A stretch of 64,000 bases of DNA from Cephalotus follicularis (Eukaryota; Streptophyta; Magnoliopsida; Oxalidales; Cephalotaceae). The notes under the pieces are model-generated. The model had not been told where the DNA came from. It saw only the letters and a program-made list of their open reading frames with translations, and ran no database searches. Shown piece after piece: positions 10,713 through 24,304 of the stretch. Location of the stretch: positions 385,438-449,437 of the forward strand of contig BDDD01000306.1 of NCBI GenBank assembly GCA_001972305.1. Reading direction: 5' to 3'. Position 1 is the stretch's first letter. Every line of letters begins with the position of its first letter. Position numbers and translations under genes: made by a program.

Positions 10713-13700
10713 TCAGTGGAAGAAGCCATAGAGTTCCAAAAAGCATATACAAAAGTTCCAAGGATTAGAAGCATCGGTTGTAGAGCCCGTCAAAACCACC
10801 CTAAAGAAACGAAAGGGAAGCAAGGCATTGGGCCCACTTATGGGCCATGATGCAAACTGACCAGGCTTGCACATCGTTTGATCATTCTCGTGCACTCTCA
10901 AGTTTGTCCATGCCTTCCCATCCTGAGAGCCCTGCAATGATGTTTAAGGATATTAACAACTTCACCCAGTGAATGTGTCACGATGAAGAAGAGGGCGGAG
11001 GAAAGTGAGGATAATCCTAAACCTAAAAGACAAGCTTGTTAACCTGAAAACTCCAAAATCTTATGTATGCCCTTGACCCATCCTGCCTCAAGGTATAGTA
11101 ATTGCACATAAGCTGCGGCAATACCATGTAAACATAAGAAGGTGCAAGAAGACATTAATTGCAACTACCGCCTATCTAAAACCTACATAGGTTGGCAGCG
11201 CAACAATATTTGTGGTTTCTGATGATCCTACTATATTTAACTAACAGCATGCATAGAGATGAAACCTGATGATCTTGGCCAAAATCAACCATCCACCATG
11301 CAGAAGTATGCCCATTTTCCATCCGAGGACCAGCAAAAAATGTTCCCTAATCGGAAAATTATCACCGAATCAACATTAGATGAATTCCAGAATAGAAGGG
11401 AACCATACCTGAGTTTAGATCACTCAAATTACCTGGTAAGTTCTACAGACCAAAGCCTTGGGGTCAGTGAATCTTGAGGTGGGACTGCTAGCTGTAATAG
11501 TAATTCTCTGAAACATACAATTGAGAGGGTAAGGAGCTGCATTCTAAATGAAATGAGTCACTAGCCTCTCATGAGCTACAAAATTGTAAGGTGGGATTAA
11601 CCTTAGCGAGAACAGGATTCACCCAAGGATGTTCGCCATATGATGTGCCTGCAAAGTATATAACTCCATTGCTGTCCCCATCACAGATATACTGGAGCTC
11701 CTTAAAACTAGATCGCCTGTGCTGGAATCTGACACTACAAGGCTAAAAAATGGTTAGCTAATTTTTCTCTTAACTTCCAAGGCAGCCCAACCCACCACAC
11801 ACACCCAACACCCAAAAAAAAGAAAAATACAAGTCACACCAATTGAAATACATTCACAGAGGAAGCATTAAATATATGAATATCTAGAGCAATGGAAAGC
11901 AAATTACAACATCACAACATTAATAGTGTTACCAGAGCTTCTCATGGGACAAAAATTGTTGAAACAATGTCTGCTCATTTTTCTTCCAAAAAAGATAAAT
12001 TAAAGATGGATTATTCAATTCTATTTATTCCTCTGGAATGGATTGGCCCTCATGCAGAATTCATAATAGAGTCATTCATAGAGCAACAAAATTAAACACG
12101 AAGGAGATATTGCCGTAATGCTCAGAGAGGATGTCTTATCAGTGCCCACTTCCTCTATCTTTTTGTAACTTTGTCGACAGAAATGATGCAGCAATGCCCA
12201 CTACATGATAAAAGTTACAGAGAATATTTATGTGGATGCAACTCCAACCTCTCTACTAAATAATTTTGATACGAGAAAAGGGGAAAGTTTAGTTGAGGAG
12301 GACGAATCATGCCCATATACCGACAGTGAAACAAAATTCACTGGACCCAACCCAAAACAGTTGAAATGTGACTCAAATTGACTAAATCTTTGAGAACATA
12401 AATGTTCCAAATGACATCTAACAAACGAAAATATTCAACTAAATTCATGATTTCATACAGAGAATCCAGGAGGCAGCCTCCTTACATTGGATAGAAAGAG
12501 ATTCTAGAACAATAATTGAACATAAGACTTACTTTTGGTCATTTCCAGGCCCAGCCAATCCAAATTCTATGTAACTGATGGCCTCCTTCACCTTTGGATT
12601 AAGGAAGATAATTCATAAGATAATGAGCTTACATTTCGCATGCAAATTTTGAAACAAAAACCATATCTACAACAAGAAATACTGAACTCACAAGATAATC
12701 AAATGTAGAAATGTGTCTGCTAAGGTTGCTTCCCTCCAACTGCAACATCATCACCAAATATGGGAGTCAAACTGAGTTTATTGTAGATTTCTTGGAAGAC
12801 CTGTGATAGATACAGACTCTAAAGTTTACATACCTTCTTAAGCAAGGCATAAGGCAGCAATGGAAATCGCACAAATGGCAGTAAGTCAAAAACTGAATGA
12901 AGCCTTTCCTTGAAAAGGAATTTAAGAGTGTCATTTTTCATTAGCTCATCCACTACTTCCCAGCCACAAAATTCCTTTGCATTCATGCCCCACATTAAAA
13001 TTGCATTGAGAACTCTTTCCTCAGATGTTACTGTGAGATCTGGATGCTGCAAAACCCATATCTTGCTATAAAAACATGTTTACAGTTACTTAGAATTACT
13101 AATGTCCGCTAGATTTATCAGTGTGGGGGACTAAGTGTTTCCTTATATGTATGGAAACCAAAAAACTTTAGAATGGGGATGAATCTTAGATGAACCAAAA
13201 AATTGGTTCAAACATGATCACAAATCCAGTAACTTAGGAATCCTATCCCTTACACGTATAATTCAGAGAAGGCACAATTCTTGAAGTTTCTGTCACTCCT
13301 TAGTTGTGCTAACTATATCAGTGACAACCCACTATGATCCAATAAGCCAAGGAAGATAGCAATCCTTGATATACTCAACACAAAGAATGGTATGTTGGAG
13401 TAACAAATTATTATCCTATGCTTGCCCAGCTTCCACTCTTAATGTTCGGCAACTTTAATCAGATAATGAGCACTATACACCTCATAATTTAAAGTTATTG
13501 ACTTATTGTGACCACTTAGCCAGATACTAGGAGAATGAAAATTGAGCTCAATTATTGTGATTTTGATGCAGCAATGTTTTTCATTGGTCAAATTTCCAAC
13601 ATTAAAGTGAGTTAATTTGAACTGTGAGAACACACCTGAATGATATTGCAAAAATTTGTCTCATCTAACAAAAGGAAGTCAAGGCTGGCAGTGGTACAGT

Positions 13701-16506
13701 AGTCGAAGTGCATAGCAAATTTCCTCTCACATGTTTTCTCAATAAGTTTACATGATGGAAATGGTGAAACCGCTTCGAGTATTGGACACACTGAGTCCTG
13801 CAACAAAGTTGAAAAGTCAGCTTCAAAAGCAAGAGTCCAATTACTTTGCCAAATTTGTCGGCTTCCTCGTCCATTAAACTTGTGCATAATAGAAAAAGTC
13901 GATGAATGACCTTCCAATAGAACTCCATCCCTGCATATAATATTCACATGAAAAGTGTTAATATCTAATAATTCATTTTCAGAAACGGGTCTGTTCTTTT
14001 TGTTTTCAGAAGTCCAAATCCGCAAGTCACTTCTCTGTTCTCTTATTCTAGTCATAAAAAAGCATATTGTAACAGTGACAGAAGAAAGAAAATATATGGC
14101 CCTAACAAACACACCAAATCAAACTATATGGTAAGTAAAGAGTTACAAAAGCTACCTCCGAGAGGCATTCTAGAAGTATTTTGCAGCATTCCTGATGAAG
14201 GAGAGTGACCCCAAATTGATCAGCCAACAAAAGAAGCGGGAGTAATAAGTTACCAAAATCCATGGTGTCTTCCATGTTGAGTTCCCCACTATACATAAAT
14301 TCAAGCATTGCTTTGAATGCTTCTACAGATACATCCCTTAGACAAATCTCCGATGAATTGCTCTCACTCATTCCATTTGTGAACATCTGCCAAAGCGACT
14401 AACCTTTCAGTAGAGATACAATAAATTGGTAGAACAATAAAAATCAACTACATTCAAAAGAAGAGGCCACTACAAGCATCATGTTCCTTCCAAAGACAGG
14501 CATATAACCCTTTAATAGACGTGAATGCTAAACACTCTTTTCTTCCCTTGAATCTCTTCCAAAGACAGGCATATAACCCAGATTCACTTATGACATATCC
14601 TCTCTATTTCATGTCAATTTCAACCGAACTCATAAATGTGTCAGCACACACGTGTCTCAAAAAAAAATGGTTCCATTACCTTTCACCTATTTTTAGAATA
14701 ACGGTTGTCTATAGAAAAGCAAAGAAATCCAATAAATCAAACTGAATATGAAAATAATTGCAAAGAAATATTTCCACAAACAGTTCTTTAATTTCAAATT
14801 TTACAAGTATCATCAGGAGAAATTATTTTGGCTAAATGTGAGAAAATTCTTGCATTCTTCAGCTTGAAGTTTGTCAATATCTATAAGTTAATGGAAATAA
14901 ATGGAAACAAACAATCCAGTTAATTAATGTATCATACTTTGTTTTGCTGCATAGAGTAATAACAGTCTTAACTATTTAGAATGCTGTAATTAAATGTCTG
15001 AATTTCATTCTACAAATGTTATCCAAAGGGTGTGAGGGTGCCACAAAAGCAAAGGAGAAACATAAACTTACCTTTGTAAATGGAACACTCCATAAACTGA
15101 GAATAACTTTATGAGGCTGAGCAACAAGACCATGCCCCTCAATATAAATGTTTATGTCACTGTATTCGCCAATAGAATGAAATTGTTGAAGCCTGTGCAC
15201 ACTGATTGGGAGTTCAAAGGGAAAAGCTGTACGGTGGAGCCGAGAACTTGGATATGATAACTCCACATTTTTACCAGAGTCAAGCAACTTCTTATTAAGC
15301 TCAGATCGTTCCATGGTTTCCTCACATTGCTTCACCAATGGCATCACTTCGAATTGTGAGCTCAGAGCCCACAAAGAACTAAGTTGTGACTCTGAAATCT
15401 ACATAACCAAAAATTATGATTGCAATAATCTTGCAGACATTCCCGAGAAGAAACAAAAATAAAAATCAAACAGAAGATGCAAGTAAAATTGGAGGAGGAT
15501 CTGAAATGGAAAATTTTAAAAAAGCTAGCCTGGCAGCCTTGTAGTATATGTTCAATTTAAGAGGTAACACCATATGGCAGCGTTGTTTTCTATGTCTATA
15601 AACAATAATTACAAGTTATTAAATTACTCAACAAAGAAGGAAATAAGGAAAGACAGAAAAATGTGAACAAAGAAGGCATAAAACATAGACAGAGAAAACA
15701 AAAGGTACCTGTGTATGGCCAGTGTAGATATAATGAAGAAGAGCATGGAGAACTGGATATGTGACGCCCTGCAGCTTAATCACATCTTCCCCCCATGAGC
15801 TCAAAGGAAAATTACCAGATGCCTGCAAGATAACCTTGTGAGAAGGGACGGGCCTCTCCTCCGTACCAACTATAAAACACATATCAGACAATTCCCAACC
15901 CTCAAGGAAATCTTCAAGCCCCCATTTCTCATAGCCCATGAGATTATCTTCGGACATCTCATCAACATCTTCCACTCCTTCAGATTCACCACAACCCACT
16001 TGCTTCCATAGCAATATATGATTCTGTGTTAAGGGCAACACATTGACATTTCTGTAGCCAACATGTTTATCCCAGCTACTGAGGCCAACATACTGCACAC
16101 TGCAATTTGGATTAGAATCCATCCACTGGAAAACAAGATTCTGGAAAGGGTATATTCCCTTACCAATACAAATACACCCATCATAAATGCTGATCCAATA
16201 CCCCTGAAACGCCGAAGAGCTGCAAAGCCCAACACCTGCCACATCAACCACAGTTCTGCCATCCACCAAGATTTTCAATCTCCGATTCCTATGACTACCA
16301 AGAATCACGGTGTAATGTGGACTGTTGTCCCTCCTGTAATGATAGTGCTGGCTCCCCACATTCTCTCTAAACACCACAGTGACATCGTTATGAGCAAAAG
16401 CTTCAAAAGCCACACATCCCCTCCCGGCTTCCCGGAATTTCAAATCCTTTCTCCAAGCACACTCAAAGGGAGCTACTGTAAGAAACTTCTTCTCTTTCTT
16501 TTCCAT
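10713..16506 (-). CDS. BTB/POZ-BACK protein with C-terminal F5/8C domain (At2g30600-like)
   Basis: Probable substrate adaptor of CUL3 E3 ligases (family knowledge); no specific target is known to me. Exons (minus strand): 16506-15709, 15398-15072, 14386-14156, 13797-13636, 13046-12834, 12739-12692, 12591-12533, 11734-11602, 11507-11433, 11346-11266, 11112-11044, 10931-10713; 804 residues, close to the Arabidopsis relative. First BTB about residues 210-290 (SDMCFIVGT...PSHKVILQAS); second about 340-440 (YSDINIYIEG...PHKVILSLWS, then LEFMYSGEL); a BACK-like helical part follows (about 455-600); the last 150 residues are a discoidin/F5-8C fold (WWMVDFGQDHQ, WTNLRVHENDQTMC, FRFFRVVLTG). The start at 16506 was preferred over an in-frame ATG 33 bases upstream because family members start at the equivalent residue. 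The exon 8 acceptor is GTAG before 11734; an AG ten bases upstream would break the frame. Confidence 0.9.
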
Positions 16507-17300
16507 GATTTCTCCTTGAAGAAAACCAATATTTTTCACATAATGAAATCAAAGATCCACAATAGCTTATATTTACATGATACACCCTGAAAGAGACACC
16601 ACCTTTGCCTATCTGGAATCAAAATGACACTTCTATTACAGGGCAAAAGCACAATCACCTTAGATATTATAAAAACGACTGGCTCTTGAATTAGTCATTC
16701 AAAGAATACCATCAGATGTTATCAACCAAAAATATGCAAACATAACAAACTGCAGTTAAAAGTCCTACAAAACCATAACTATAAAGACAATGACTTGAGA
16801 GATGTCTGAAGGCAAAACCTTTAAGCATACCCATAAAAATCTAAATAAATGACAATATATAACGAAACGGGCATGCACAATAACAACAAAATATTAGTCT
16901 CTCGGCCCCATGAAGTTAGAAATTAGAAGAGGGTTTGCTTTGTCTTACCTGATAATTAAATCATCATCACCATGTTACCAATAAAGTCGAGCTGGCGTGG
17001 ATATTTCGATCAAAAGATGAGATAAAGATCAAGACATATTTAATATAATTTAGAAGGTAATGGATAATATTAATACGTAATGGAGAGATTTTTAGGGACT
17101 AACGTTGCATTATTTTGTGGCTATATTTTTAGAGCGACGGAAAATGAAACGTGGCATTTAAATTGTGGCAATGGATATTGTAAAAAGAACACGTTGGACA
17201 TGCTGCTGCCACAATTTTTGTCTTATTAACGTCTGCTAACGACAATGTCTAAATTGTTTTGGTCCTTAAAAAGGCTGATTTTACTATAATTCGGGGATAA
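16507..17300. other. Upstream region of the BTB gene
   Basis: Presumed 5' UTR and promoter on the minus strand. It is AT-rich. I could not place a convincing TATA box or UTR intron. Confidence 0.4.
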
Positions 17301-17309
17301 GACATTTAA

Positions 17310-18110
17310 GTAGACTGGTAAAATTTATCCAAATTCGCGGGTACCCGTGAGTATTCGTAATTTTTACGGATAATGAGTGTAGTTTTTAGTAACCGTTAAA
17401 AAACGGTTAATTTTTACCCGTTATCCAACGGGTACACCCGTTGTCACCCAACCCGCGGGTACCCGTTATATATATAGAGAGAGCTTAATGGAGGAGAATA
17501 AAAATGATTCAGCTTCTAATCGGAAAGAAAGTGATAAGGTGGAGATATCAGCTGAAGCTGAAAACTGACGTCAAAGAGAGTGGACAGTTTTGCCATTTTT
17601 TTATTTTTGTTCTCCTGTTGTTGTTACGTTGTACATTAATTAGATTTGTTCTTTTTTAAATATATTTGTTAGGAAATGGAATGTTAATTTTTCATAATTT
17701 GTCCATAATTTAACGAATCAAAGTTGGGGGATGCAAAAGTAATGTCTCCCTGGAATGTCTGCATATGATGTATTGTTGCCTTTGCATCATGTACTCGAGG
17801 AAGAGTCTCTCTGGGGACATTTTTGTGTTGCTAGTTCCCTTCTCTTCCCAAAAAAACAACCTCACGTAAAGACCTGTTTGTCCCTATAAACAAGGGTAGC
17901 AACATTTTTTTTCACTAATATAATGTTTGTATTATAATTTTTATATTTAATTTTCATTTTTAATAAAAAAATCAAATGGGTACCCGCGGGTATCCATACC
18001 CGTTGCGGGTGGGTAATGGGTATACATTTTAGTACCCGTTAAAAAACGGGTAATTTTTACCCGTTATCACCCGTACCCACGGGTACCCATGGGTACCCGT
18101 TTGCCAGGAC
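17310..18110. mobile_element. Non-autonomous hAT-like element with GGGTACCCG subterminal repeats
   Basis: Clusters of GGGTACCCG, ACCCGCGGGT and CCCGTTAAAAAACGGG occur in inverted arrangement at 17325-17470 and 17975-18105, flanking about 500 bases of non-coding DNA. The right end reads, on the minus strand, TGGCAAACGGGTACCC, a common plant hAT terminus. The exact ends and target duplication are not clear, and no transposase is present. Confidence 0.6.
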
Positions 18111-18375
18111 GTTTGGTCAGGGAGTTTTTCATAAAAATGTAACATTTTTATGAATTATATTTTTTGATATTTTATTTTTTGTAATGATATTTTTATAATG
18201 ATGTCTAGTTCAGTAACGTAGATTTTCAGAAATATTTCATTCAAGTGTTTGGTTAAATATGATAATATAGTAATAATATAAGTATTATATATCATATTAT
18301 ATTATAATAATTTACTTAGAATAAATAATTTATTTAATCATACGAAAATCTTTATATATATACACACGTAGGGAA

Positions 18376-19050
18376 TGTAATACCCATAAATTTTGTAAAT
18401 AAAATATAAATGTATAAATGTACAGTATTTTAAGGAATGATATTTCGGACCCAAAATATATTGTTATTAGACTGTAATTGAATTAATGGCTTTTGGGCAT
18501 TGAGTAGAAATTTATGGTATTGGAATAAATGGAAATTGGGCTAAAAAATGTTATGGCCCAATTTAAAAAGGAATTAATGAAGGAGTATTGGGTCGTCCTC
18601 GACAGCCCACAATGAGGAAGCATTTGCTGGAAATGTGTAGTGGATTCTAGAGTTTTCTGCTGGTGATTATAAAAAATGGAGGTGTGATGGTGGGGACGAC
18701 TGTTGTTGGATAAAGGGAGAGAAAGAGAGAAAAGATTAGTGTTATCTGGAGACTTCTTGTCTCCCCCTTTTCACTCTCATTTATTCCCCTCACATCTAAC
18801 ATTGATAGAGACGGGGAAGCAAAAGAGAAAGAACCAGTGGAGAAAGGAGTCCAGTGCGAACAAGGAGCAATTAAAGATATTGTACCGGGCAAAGGAAGGA
18901 GAAGCGCTGTAAATCTTGCCAATTTAAGGTAGGATCTCCTACCAGAACTCCCTAGTAATTTTAATTGATATGTTGTTGTGCTACTATTAGTATAGAATAA
19001 TTGCCTTAGAAATGCAAGAATAGAATGTGCATTACTCCATGGACACTGTT
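18376..19050 (+). repeat. Solo or truncated Ty3-type LTR
   Basis: It starts TGTAATACCCATAAATTTT after GGGAA, like a polypurine tract/LTR junction. The same start motif occurs at 62551 and 62723. It contains CCCAATTT and TTGGGC-type LTR motifs and a TATA box (GATTATAAAAAATGG, about 18665) with a purine-rich presumed leader. The downstream boundary is unclear. Confidence 0.55.
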
Positions 19051-19055
19051 GAGAC

Positions 19056-19535
19056 ACGTACGCCGAGCACGCATTCGTGCGTCCTGATACGTTGCGCTAA
19101 GTGTCACTGGCGTCCCTGTTTGTACTGAGTAGTGCGTCACGTACATTGGCGTCACATGTTGAGGATGCCAAGTGATGCGTCTTGACCTTCATGCGCCGAG
19201 GACGCATTCTTCCATCCATGCGTCCTGTTATGCTCGTGCCAGGGGTGCGCCATAGCCACCCATGTGTCTTTGCGCCGAGGACACTACCGAGGATGCCAGG
19301 CTGAGCTCCCCATTGTCCCTTGCACGCGTCCTGTGCATTCAACGACGCCGAGCTTCCACTGTAAAGACGCCCGAGGTGCCATCGCCCGAGGACAGGTGCA
19401 GAGGACACACCAGTGCTAAACGCAGAGGACGCCAAAGTGCCGGGGTTGCCATTGTCCTCTGCACGCGTCTCCTCCACTGCAACGCTCGGGGACACCAAGT
19501 GCGGAGGACGCCATTGTCCTTTGCCAACAAAAGAA
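19056..19535. repeat. GC-rich degenerate minisatellite (GAGGACGCC-type)
   Basis: About 480 bases that are strikingly GC-rich against AT-rich surroundings. They are built from variants of GCCGAGGACGC, GCGTCCT and GCCATTGTCC in both orientations, so there is strong fold-back potential. Long open frames exist on both strands but have repeat composition and no homology I recognise. Confidence 0.7.
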
Positions 19536-19539
19536 TATG

Positions 19540-20440
19540 GTATGCAAATTTCGGGTATACTCGAATTTGCAGCAAAATTGACCCCAAATTTTATGTCGGG
19601 TTCAAGTAGGGTATTTCGGGTAATTTCAAGCTGTGGGTTTGGGTTCGGATTCGGTTTGTATAATTTGGGATTCGGATTTTTTTGAAGCCTGAATTTAAAA
19701 TGTCTTTTGGGCTTATGATTTTTGGGCTTTTGAATTACCAATTACTGCACCATGCCCACAAATGAACACCCTTTTTTTTTTTTATCATTACCCACACGGT
19801 ACACTAACACAGGCCCATTCCATCTCTCTAATTCTCACACTTTAGATCTTTAGCCTTTGGGTTTTCAAATAAAAAAAAATCTCATTCGGTCATTCCCATC
19901 ATCTGAGCCATCTCTCTCACCTTACCACGCAGCCACTCTCGCCTTTTGCCCTCCTCTTCTTCATTTTTGTTTTCAACATGTAAACAATAATAAGAAACAT
20001 AACCATAAAAGCATATTAGGATAAGATTAGATCCAAAATAACAGTAGTTTAACAACCCATTAATATGTGGCATATAATCCAAAAGAACAAAACAAAATAA
20101 GATATACGAAGACACATATTAACACCGTCGTCACAAACTAAATACCACAAGAAACTTATTTTATCAAACTTTGCCAACTAAACGAAGAAGAGATTTGAAA
20201 CACATCATAACATGATTAGCCAATTCTCAATCATACGAAACAAACTATGACTAAGCATCATTGTCGATTTTTTTTAAAGATTTTCGGTTATCACCTGAAA
20301 CCCAAATTTTTTTCGGGTACGGGTAGTACTCGAAAACCTCAAAAATTGGGTAGGGTTTGGAAGCACCAAATTGCTCTCCGAAACCCGAATTTGAATAGTA
20401 ATTCGGATTCGGATAATACCTAAATTCATAACCCTAATTA
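19540..20440. mobile_element. MITE/hAT-like relic with TTCGGGTA and TTCGGATTCGG motifs
   Basis: TTCGGGTA and GGTTCGGATTCGG motifs at 19545-19680 are partly mirrored at 20285-20425 (CGGGTACGGGTAG, CCGAAACCCG, ATTCGGATTCGGATA). The centre is non-coding. A further weak copy of such motifs lies at 20680-20770. Ends are not defined. Confidence 0.4.
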
Positions 20441-21052
20441 TTATCACTCAATTTTGACGCAAAATAAAGAGATTGGACATTGATTTAGACGTGTACGATA
20501 TGAATAACAAAAAAAACGATTTCCATTAATGAAGATCTTGCACCATAGGGATCATAAACTCGTTAATTACAAACACTTTGGTAAAATTCTTGACATTAAC
20601 TTGAGAAGAGGAGTCTGAATTCAATATTAATTTTAAAATTCATATATTTTTTTAACTGGTTACTCGTTTACCTGCATATAATAATTGGGTCGGATACGAG
20701 TTTAAAAAAATATCCATTTATCCGTTGATACTTTTTACCCAAATCAGTTGAACCCATCCCAACCCTTACCAGTGAATCTATTTTACAATCTCCATACATA
20801 AACCATACCTCTCAACCTAACATAGGCCTTCTAGGTATCTAAATTTGTCTTCGTTGCAACTCCATACGTGGAAGAAGCATAATGACCACCAAAAAAAAAA
20901 TGAGAAGGTTCAAAATTGGGACATGAGATCCAAATGTTACCCTTTGTGTTAGCATTATTGCATTTACAATTCGCTTTTATAAATTCTCTCTCACAAGTGT
21001 GAGCGGTTTTATTAAAGATTGAAATATTAAAACAACATGCCCACTGAGCAAA

Positions 21053-21124
21053 TCCGTTGTAGTCTAGTTGGTTAGGATACTCGGCTCTCACCCGAGAGAC
21101 CCGGGTTCAAGTCCCGGCAACGGA
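21053..21124 (+). tRNA. trnE-CTC: tRNA-Glu (anticodon CTC)
   Basis: A 72-nt cloverleaf with acceptor stem TCCGTTG/CAACGGA. The A-box is TAGTCTAGTTGG. The anticodon stem is CTCGG/CCGAG with loop CTCTCAC (anticodon CTC), and the B-box region GGTTCAAGTCC sits in the T arm. There is no intron and no genomic CCA. Sequence and form match plant nuclear tRNA-Glu. Confidence 0.96.
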
Positions 21125-21267
21125 ATACATTTTTATCACCTCTTTTTGGTTGCCAGCTTAACAAGCTTAGCCTATCAATGGCCCAAAATAAAGAAATTGG
21201 TTATTTTGGAACTCAACCCAATTTTCTTTATTCAGTTTGGTCCCCACGAGAATTCTACATTTTTGGC

Positions 21268-21545
21268 TATCAAATCTTCATGAGCCGCCCTCCCGTCTCT
21301 TGAAACACAACAATGACCGGGCTACCCGGGCTACCCATGTACCACATTTTTTGGGTATCAAACAATGACATTTCTATACTCCCAATCAAACCCATGTATG
21401 TAGCACATTTTTTGGGTATCAAATCTACATGAGCCTCCTTCTTAAACAATGACATTTCTATACCCCCAAGCAAACCCATGTGTAGCACATTTTTTGGGTA
21501 TCAAATCTACATGAGCCTCCTCTTAACCCAAGCAAACCCATGTAT
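21268..21545. repeat. Tandem repeat, 61- and 82-base periods
   Basis: The core CACATTTTTTGGGTATCAAA starts near 21343, 21404 and 21486. Each core is followed by AATGACATTTCTATAC- and CAAACCCATGT-type segments with unit-length variation. A partial unit begins near 21268. Confidence 0.8.
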
Positions 21546-21805
21546 AAAAAGAATTCGCAAAAAATAAAAAGCAAGAAGATTATTAACTCAACCAGAACTT
21601 GAATATTATTTTGCTTCGAATGGGAAACTTCAAATTTAAAGAACCACCAGATCAGTGTGCTTTCCAATAACTAAAAAGACTTCAGTTGCTATATTAATTA
21701 CACACCCCCACCACCAGTTGCTTGAATAAAAGTTAGTCTCTGTCTGGTTAATTCATCCATCATCGGTTCCAAGATCACTGCTTGATCACTGTTTCTTGAT
21801 GACTT

Positions 21806-24304
21806 CTAGAAGCTGGGCTCTAAAATGAAATTAGCAGGCTCAGTTCTTGCAGCATAACCGAACTTGGAAGTACTATACTTTCGGTGTACACCTGTAAGGT
21901 TCCCCATCCCTGCCTTCTGATGGAAAGAAACCATCAACCTTGAGCACTCCCTTCACAAATCCAACAACACCACCACAATCAGTAACAGCCATCCATACTG
22001 TAGTTACGAAATGTAGACTGTAGTTATTATTTAAACGTATACAATGATCAGAAAGCAAAGTCTACTTACAACAGCTGCTCTTCTGAGTAGCTTGTATGCC
22101 ACTCAGTGGTTTTGCTCCATAGCTTAGACCCACATAGAGTGCACTGAGCTGTGTAGATTGCAGCAGCAGCTAACAAAGAAGGAGGAAACTTGAGCATTTC
22201 ATATTCAACCAGGCAAAGCTCGATCATGAAGAATGACAGAAGCTCAAGCTGGTTCAAAGTACACAATGAAATCTCTCTAGTTAGAATCATTTTGCCAAAA
22301 ACATAATAATCAACATATGCTTCGTGATATATATTAGTACTAACCAACCTTCTTGTCAGACTGAGCAGCTTTAAGAAACCTTCTCATAAACACAAATGGA
22401 GTAGGAACAGATAGATTAAACTGCAATGTATTAACCATTAACTTCTCCTGCAGAAGCCAAAATTGTATCATTTATCTGATATGACATAAACGTTAAAGGA
22501 TGGCTAACTACAGATATCATTAAATGGTTTTGATAAAGAATACCATCTCAAGCACTTCTCTTCTGCTGTAAGCCTTATCAGAAATTGAAATAAGATCTTC
22601 TACAACAGGGACTGATACTTCTTCATATTTGCAAGCAAGAAGCATTGCTGTCACTCCTACCAGCTGAAGTTTCTTCCTCACCACTGGTTTAACAGCTAAA
22701 AATCTATCGATGAGATTGACAGTAAGAAATAAGGTCTCATCCAGCAGTTCAAACTTGTAGTGCACCTGTTAAGTTCATTCAACCAATTTTGTAAGTAGCT
22801 TTCACAAAATATAAAATCACCTCCTCTTTATCTCACCATTCAGGTCAATAACACAACACTTAATTACCTCAATCAACCAATCAATGAGAATGCCTCGCAT
22901 CCTATCATTAATGTCGTACTGCTGTGACATGTAGTTTGATGGGACACAGCCAGAACTCTGCAATAGATAATAGAAACAAATGTTTAGCATAGACACGCAC
23001 AAGGTAAGGTGAAAGTGATTTCCTGTTGCTGCTCAACACAATCAGAATTCATATATAACAGAAAGGCCTTTCTACCATTCCGACAGAAACTTACACCCCA
23101 GCTTCACAATCTGTCCTTTCACAATGTGATACTGTTCTTTTTGTCTTATGTATATACACTAACTATGTTCAGTACAACGACAATACAAACAAGCCTAGCA
23201 GCAGCAAACGGGAGAAAAGAGCTTTGTTAAACAGATTAATAACAAGATTGGAGATAAGAATGACCTCTGCTTTCTTGTAGAATCTATATATATCATCAAC
23301 ATACTCAACGACTGCAAGTTGATTCTTCTTATCGCAACTGTCTATGTCTAGAACTGGTTCTTCTGCTACATCTTCCATCTCCACCTCCTCCTGCAGACAA
23401 TCAAAACATCAATGGCTGTCCCCACTCTCAGAAAATAAGGAGTTAATGTTCCATAAAGGACAGTTGTCCAATTACCATATGGTCCACAAACATAGGCTTA
23501 CAGTCTTCGACATCTATAATGGCTAAATCTTCCGACTCACTTGAAATCGGATGTGATGGAACTGGTTTCTTGGTTTGCTGCTTGTTAGCCAACTGAGCAG
23601 CGAACTTCCTAAACAAAGAATAAAACAAATAACAAATAGCACAATTAGCCACAAGGCAATCAAATCTTATAATTCGAACAAAGGGGTCAGCAAGCTACTG
23701 ACCGAGTAATGGGTCGATTCACTGGAATCGGTGGAATCTTTGCATCAATTGCAGGTTTTCTGCATCAACCCCAACAAGTAATTTTTTTAAAAAATATAAT
23801 AAAAAATAGAAAGAAAACATAATTTATTTTCACTTATAAATTGCAGGAAGCAAAAAGAAACACAGAAGATAAAATTTTTAAGGTATAGCTTATAAGAAAA
23901 ATGGCTAAAAACATGGACACCCACTCAATCGAAAAAAAAAAAAGGAAAAAAATCAAAGGCATATCTTTGCTCTCAATAACAAAAAAGAAAGGGTTTAAAA
24001 ACTTACTCAGAGAAGCCTCTCTTGGTAACTGCACATGGGTAAGGTGGATCTCCGATTATGTTGCGATTAATGGCACTCAATGCTCTTCGTTGTCCGGTTG
24101 CTGCCGCAATCTTTCCTCCTCCTCCATGTAATCCCCCTAATTTTTTTAAAAACAAAAAACCCATTTCTTTAATTAGCGTTTAACACAAAATTTGAAAAAA
24201 TTTAACCCAAATGAAATTATATAAAAAAACCCAAATTAAATTCAATTACTTTGAATGTTTGCCGGTCCGATCACCCCCGGATTGTTCTCATCCGACCCAG
24301 CCAT
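21806..24304 (-). CDS. CYCB2: B2-type mitotic cyclin
   Basis: Regulatory subunit of CDK driving G2/M. Exons (minus strand): 24304-24250, 24136-24007, 23759-23703, 23608-23476, 23390-23265, 22957-22868, 22765-22544, 22447-22349, 22248-22070, 21950-21806; 411 residues, phases close exactly. The N-terminal destruction box [10 protein letters not shown] (RxxLxxIN, about residue 32) marks APC/C-mediated turnover. Cyclin box [21 protein letters not shown], then [10 protein letters not shown] and [11 protein letters not shown]. The C-terminal cyclin fold contains [14 protein letters not shown] and ends [15 protein letters not shown]. The last exon was placed by reading [14 protein letters not shown] in frame after a GTGAAG acceptor; another frame across it is a shadow. 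Upstream MSA-like elements fit G2/M transcription. Confidence 0.93.

Noticed and set aside
13612-14112. Open frame extending exon 4 of the BTB gene upstream
   Set aside because: The conserved protein continues from exon 3 to DSVCPIL at 13797; the upstream frame is intron.
16063-16590. 175-residue plus-strand ORF
   Set aside because: Antisense shadow of exon 1 of the BTB gene.
19097-19741. 214-residue minus-strand ORF and overlapping frames
   Set aside because: Open because of the GC-rich minisatellite; low-complexity composition (NPNPNP repeats), no recognised domain.
21268-21545. CRISPR-like array
   Set aside because: Repeat units vary in length and spacers are themselves repeated; this is a eukaryotic tandem repeat.
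21873-22058. Minus-strand ORF over the last cyclin exon
   Set aside because: A different frame reads the conserved cyclin C-terminus through this exon.
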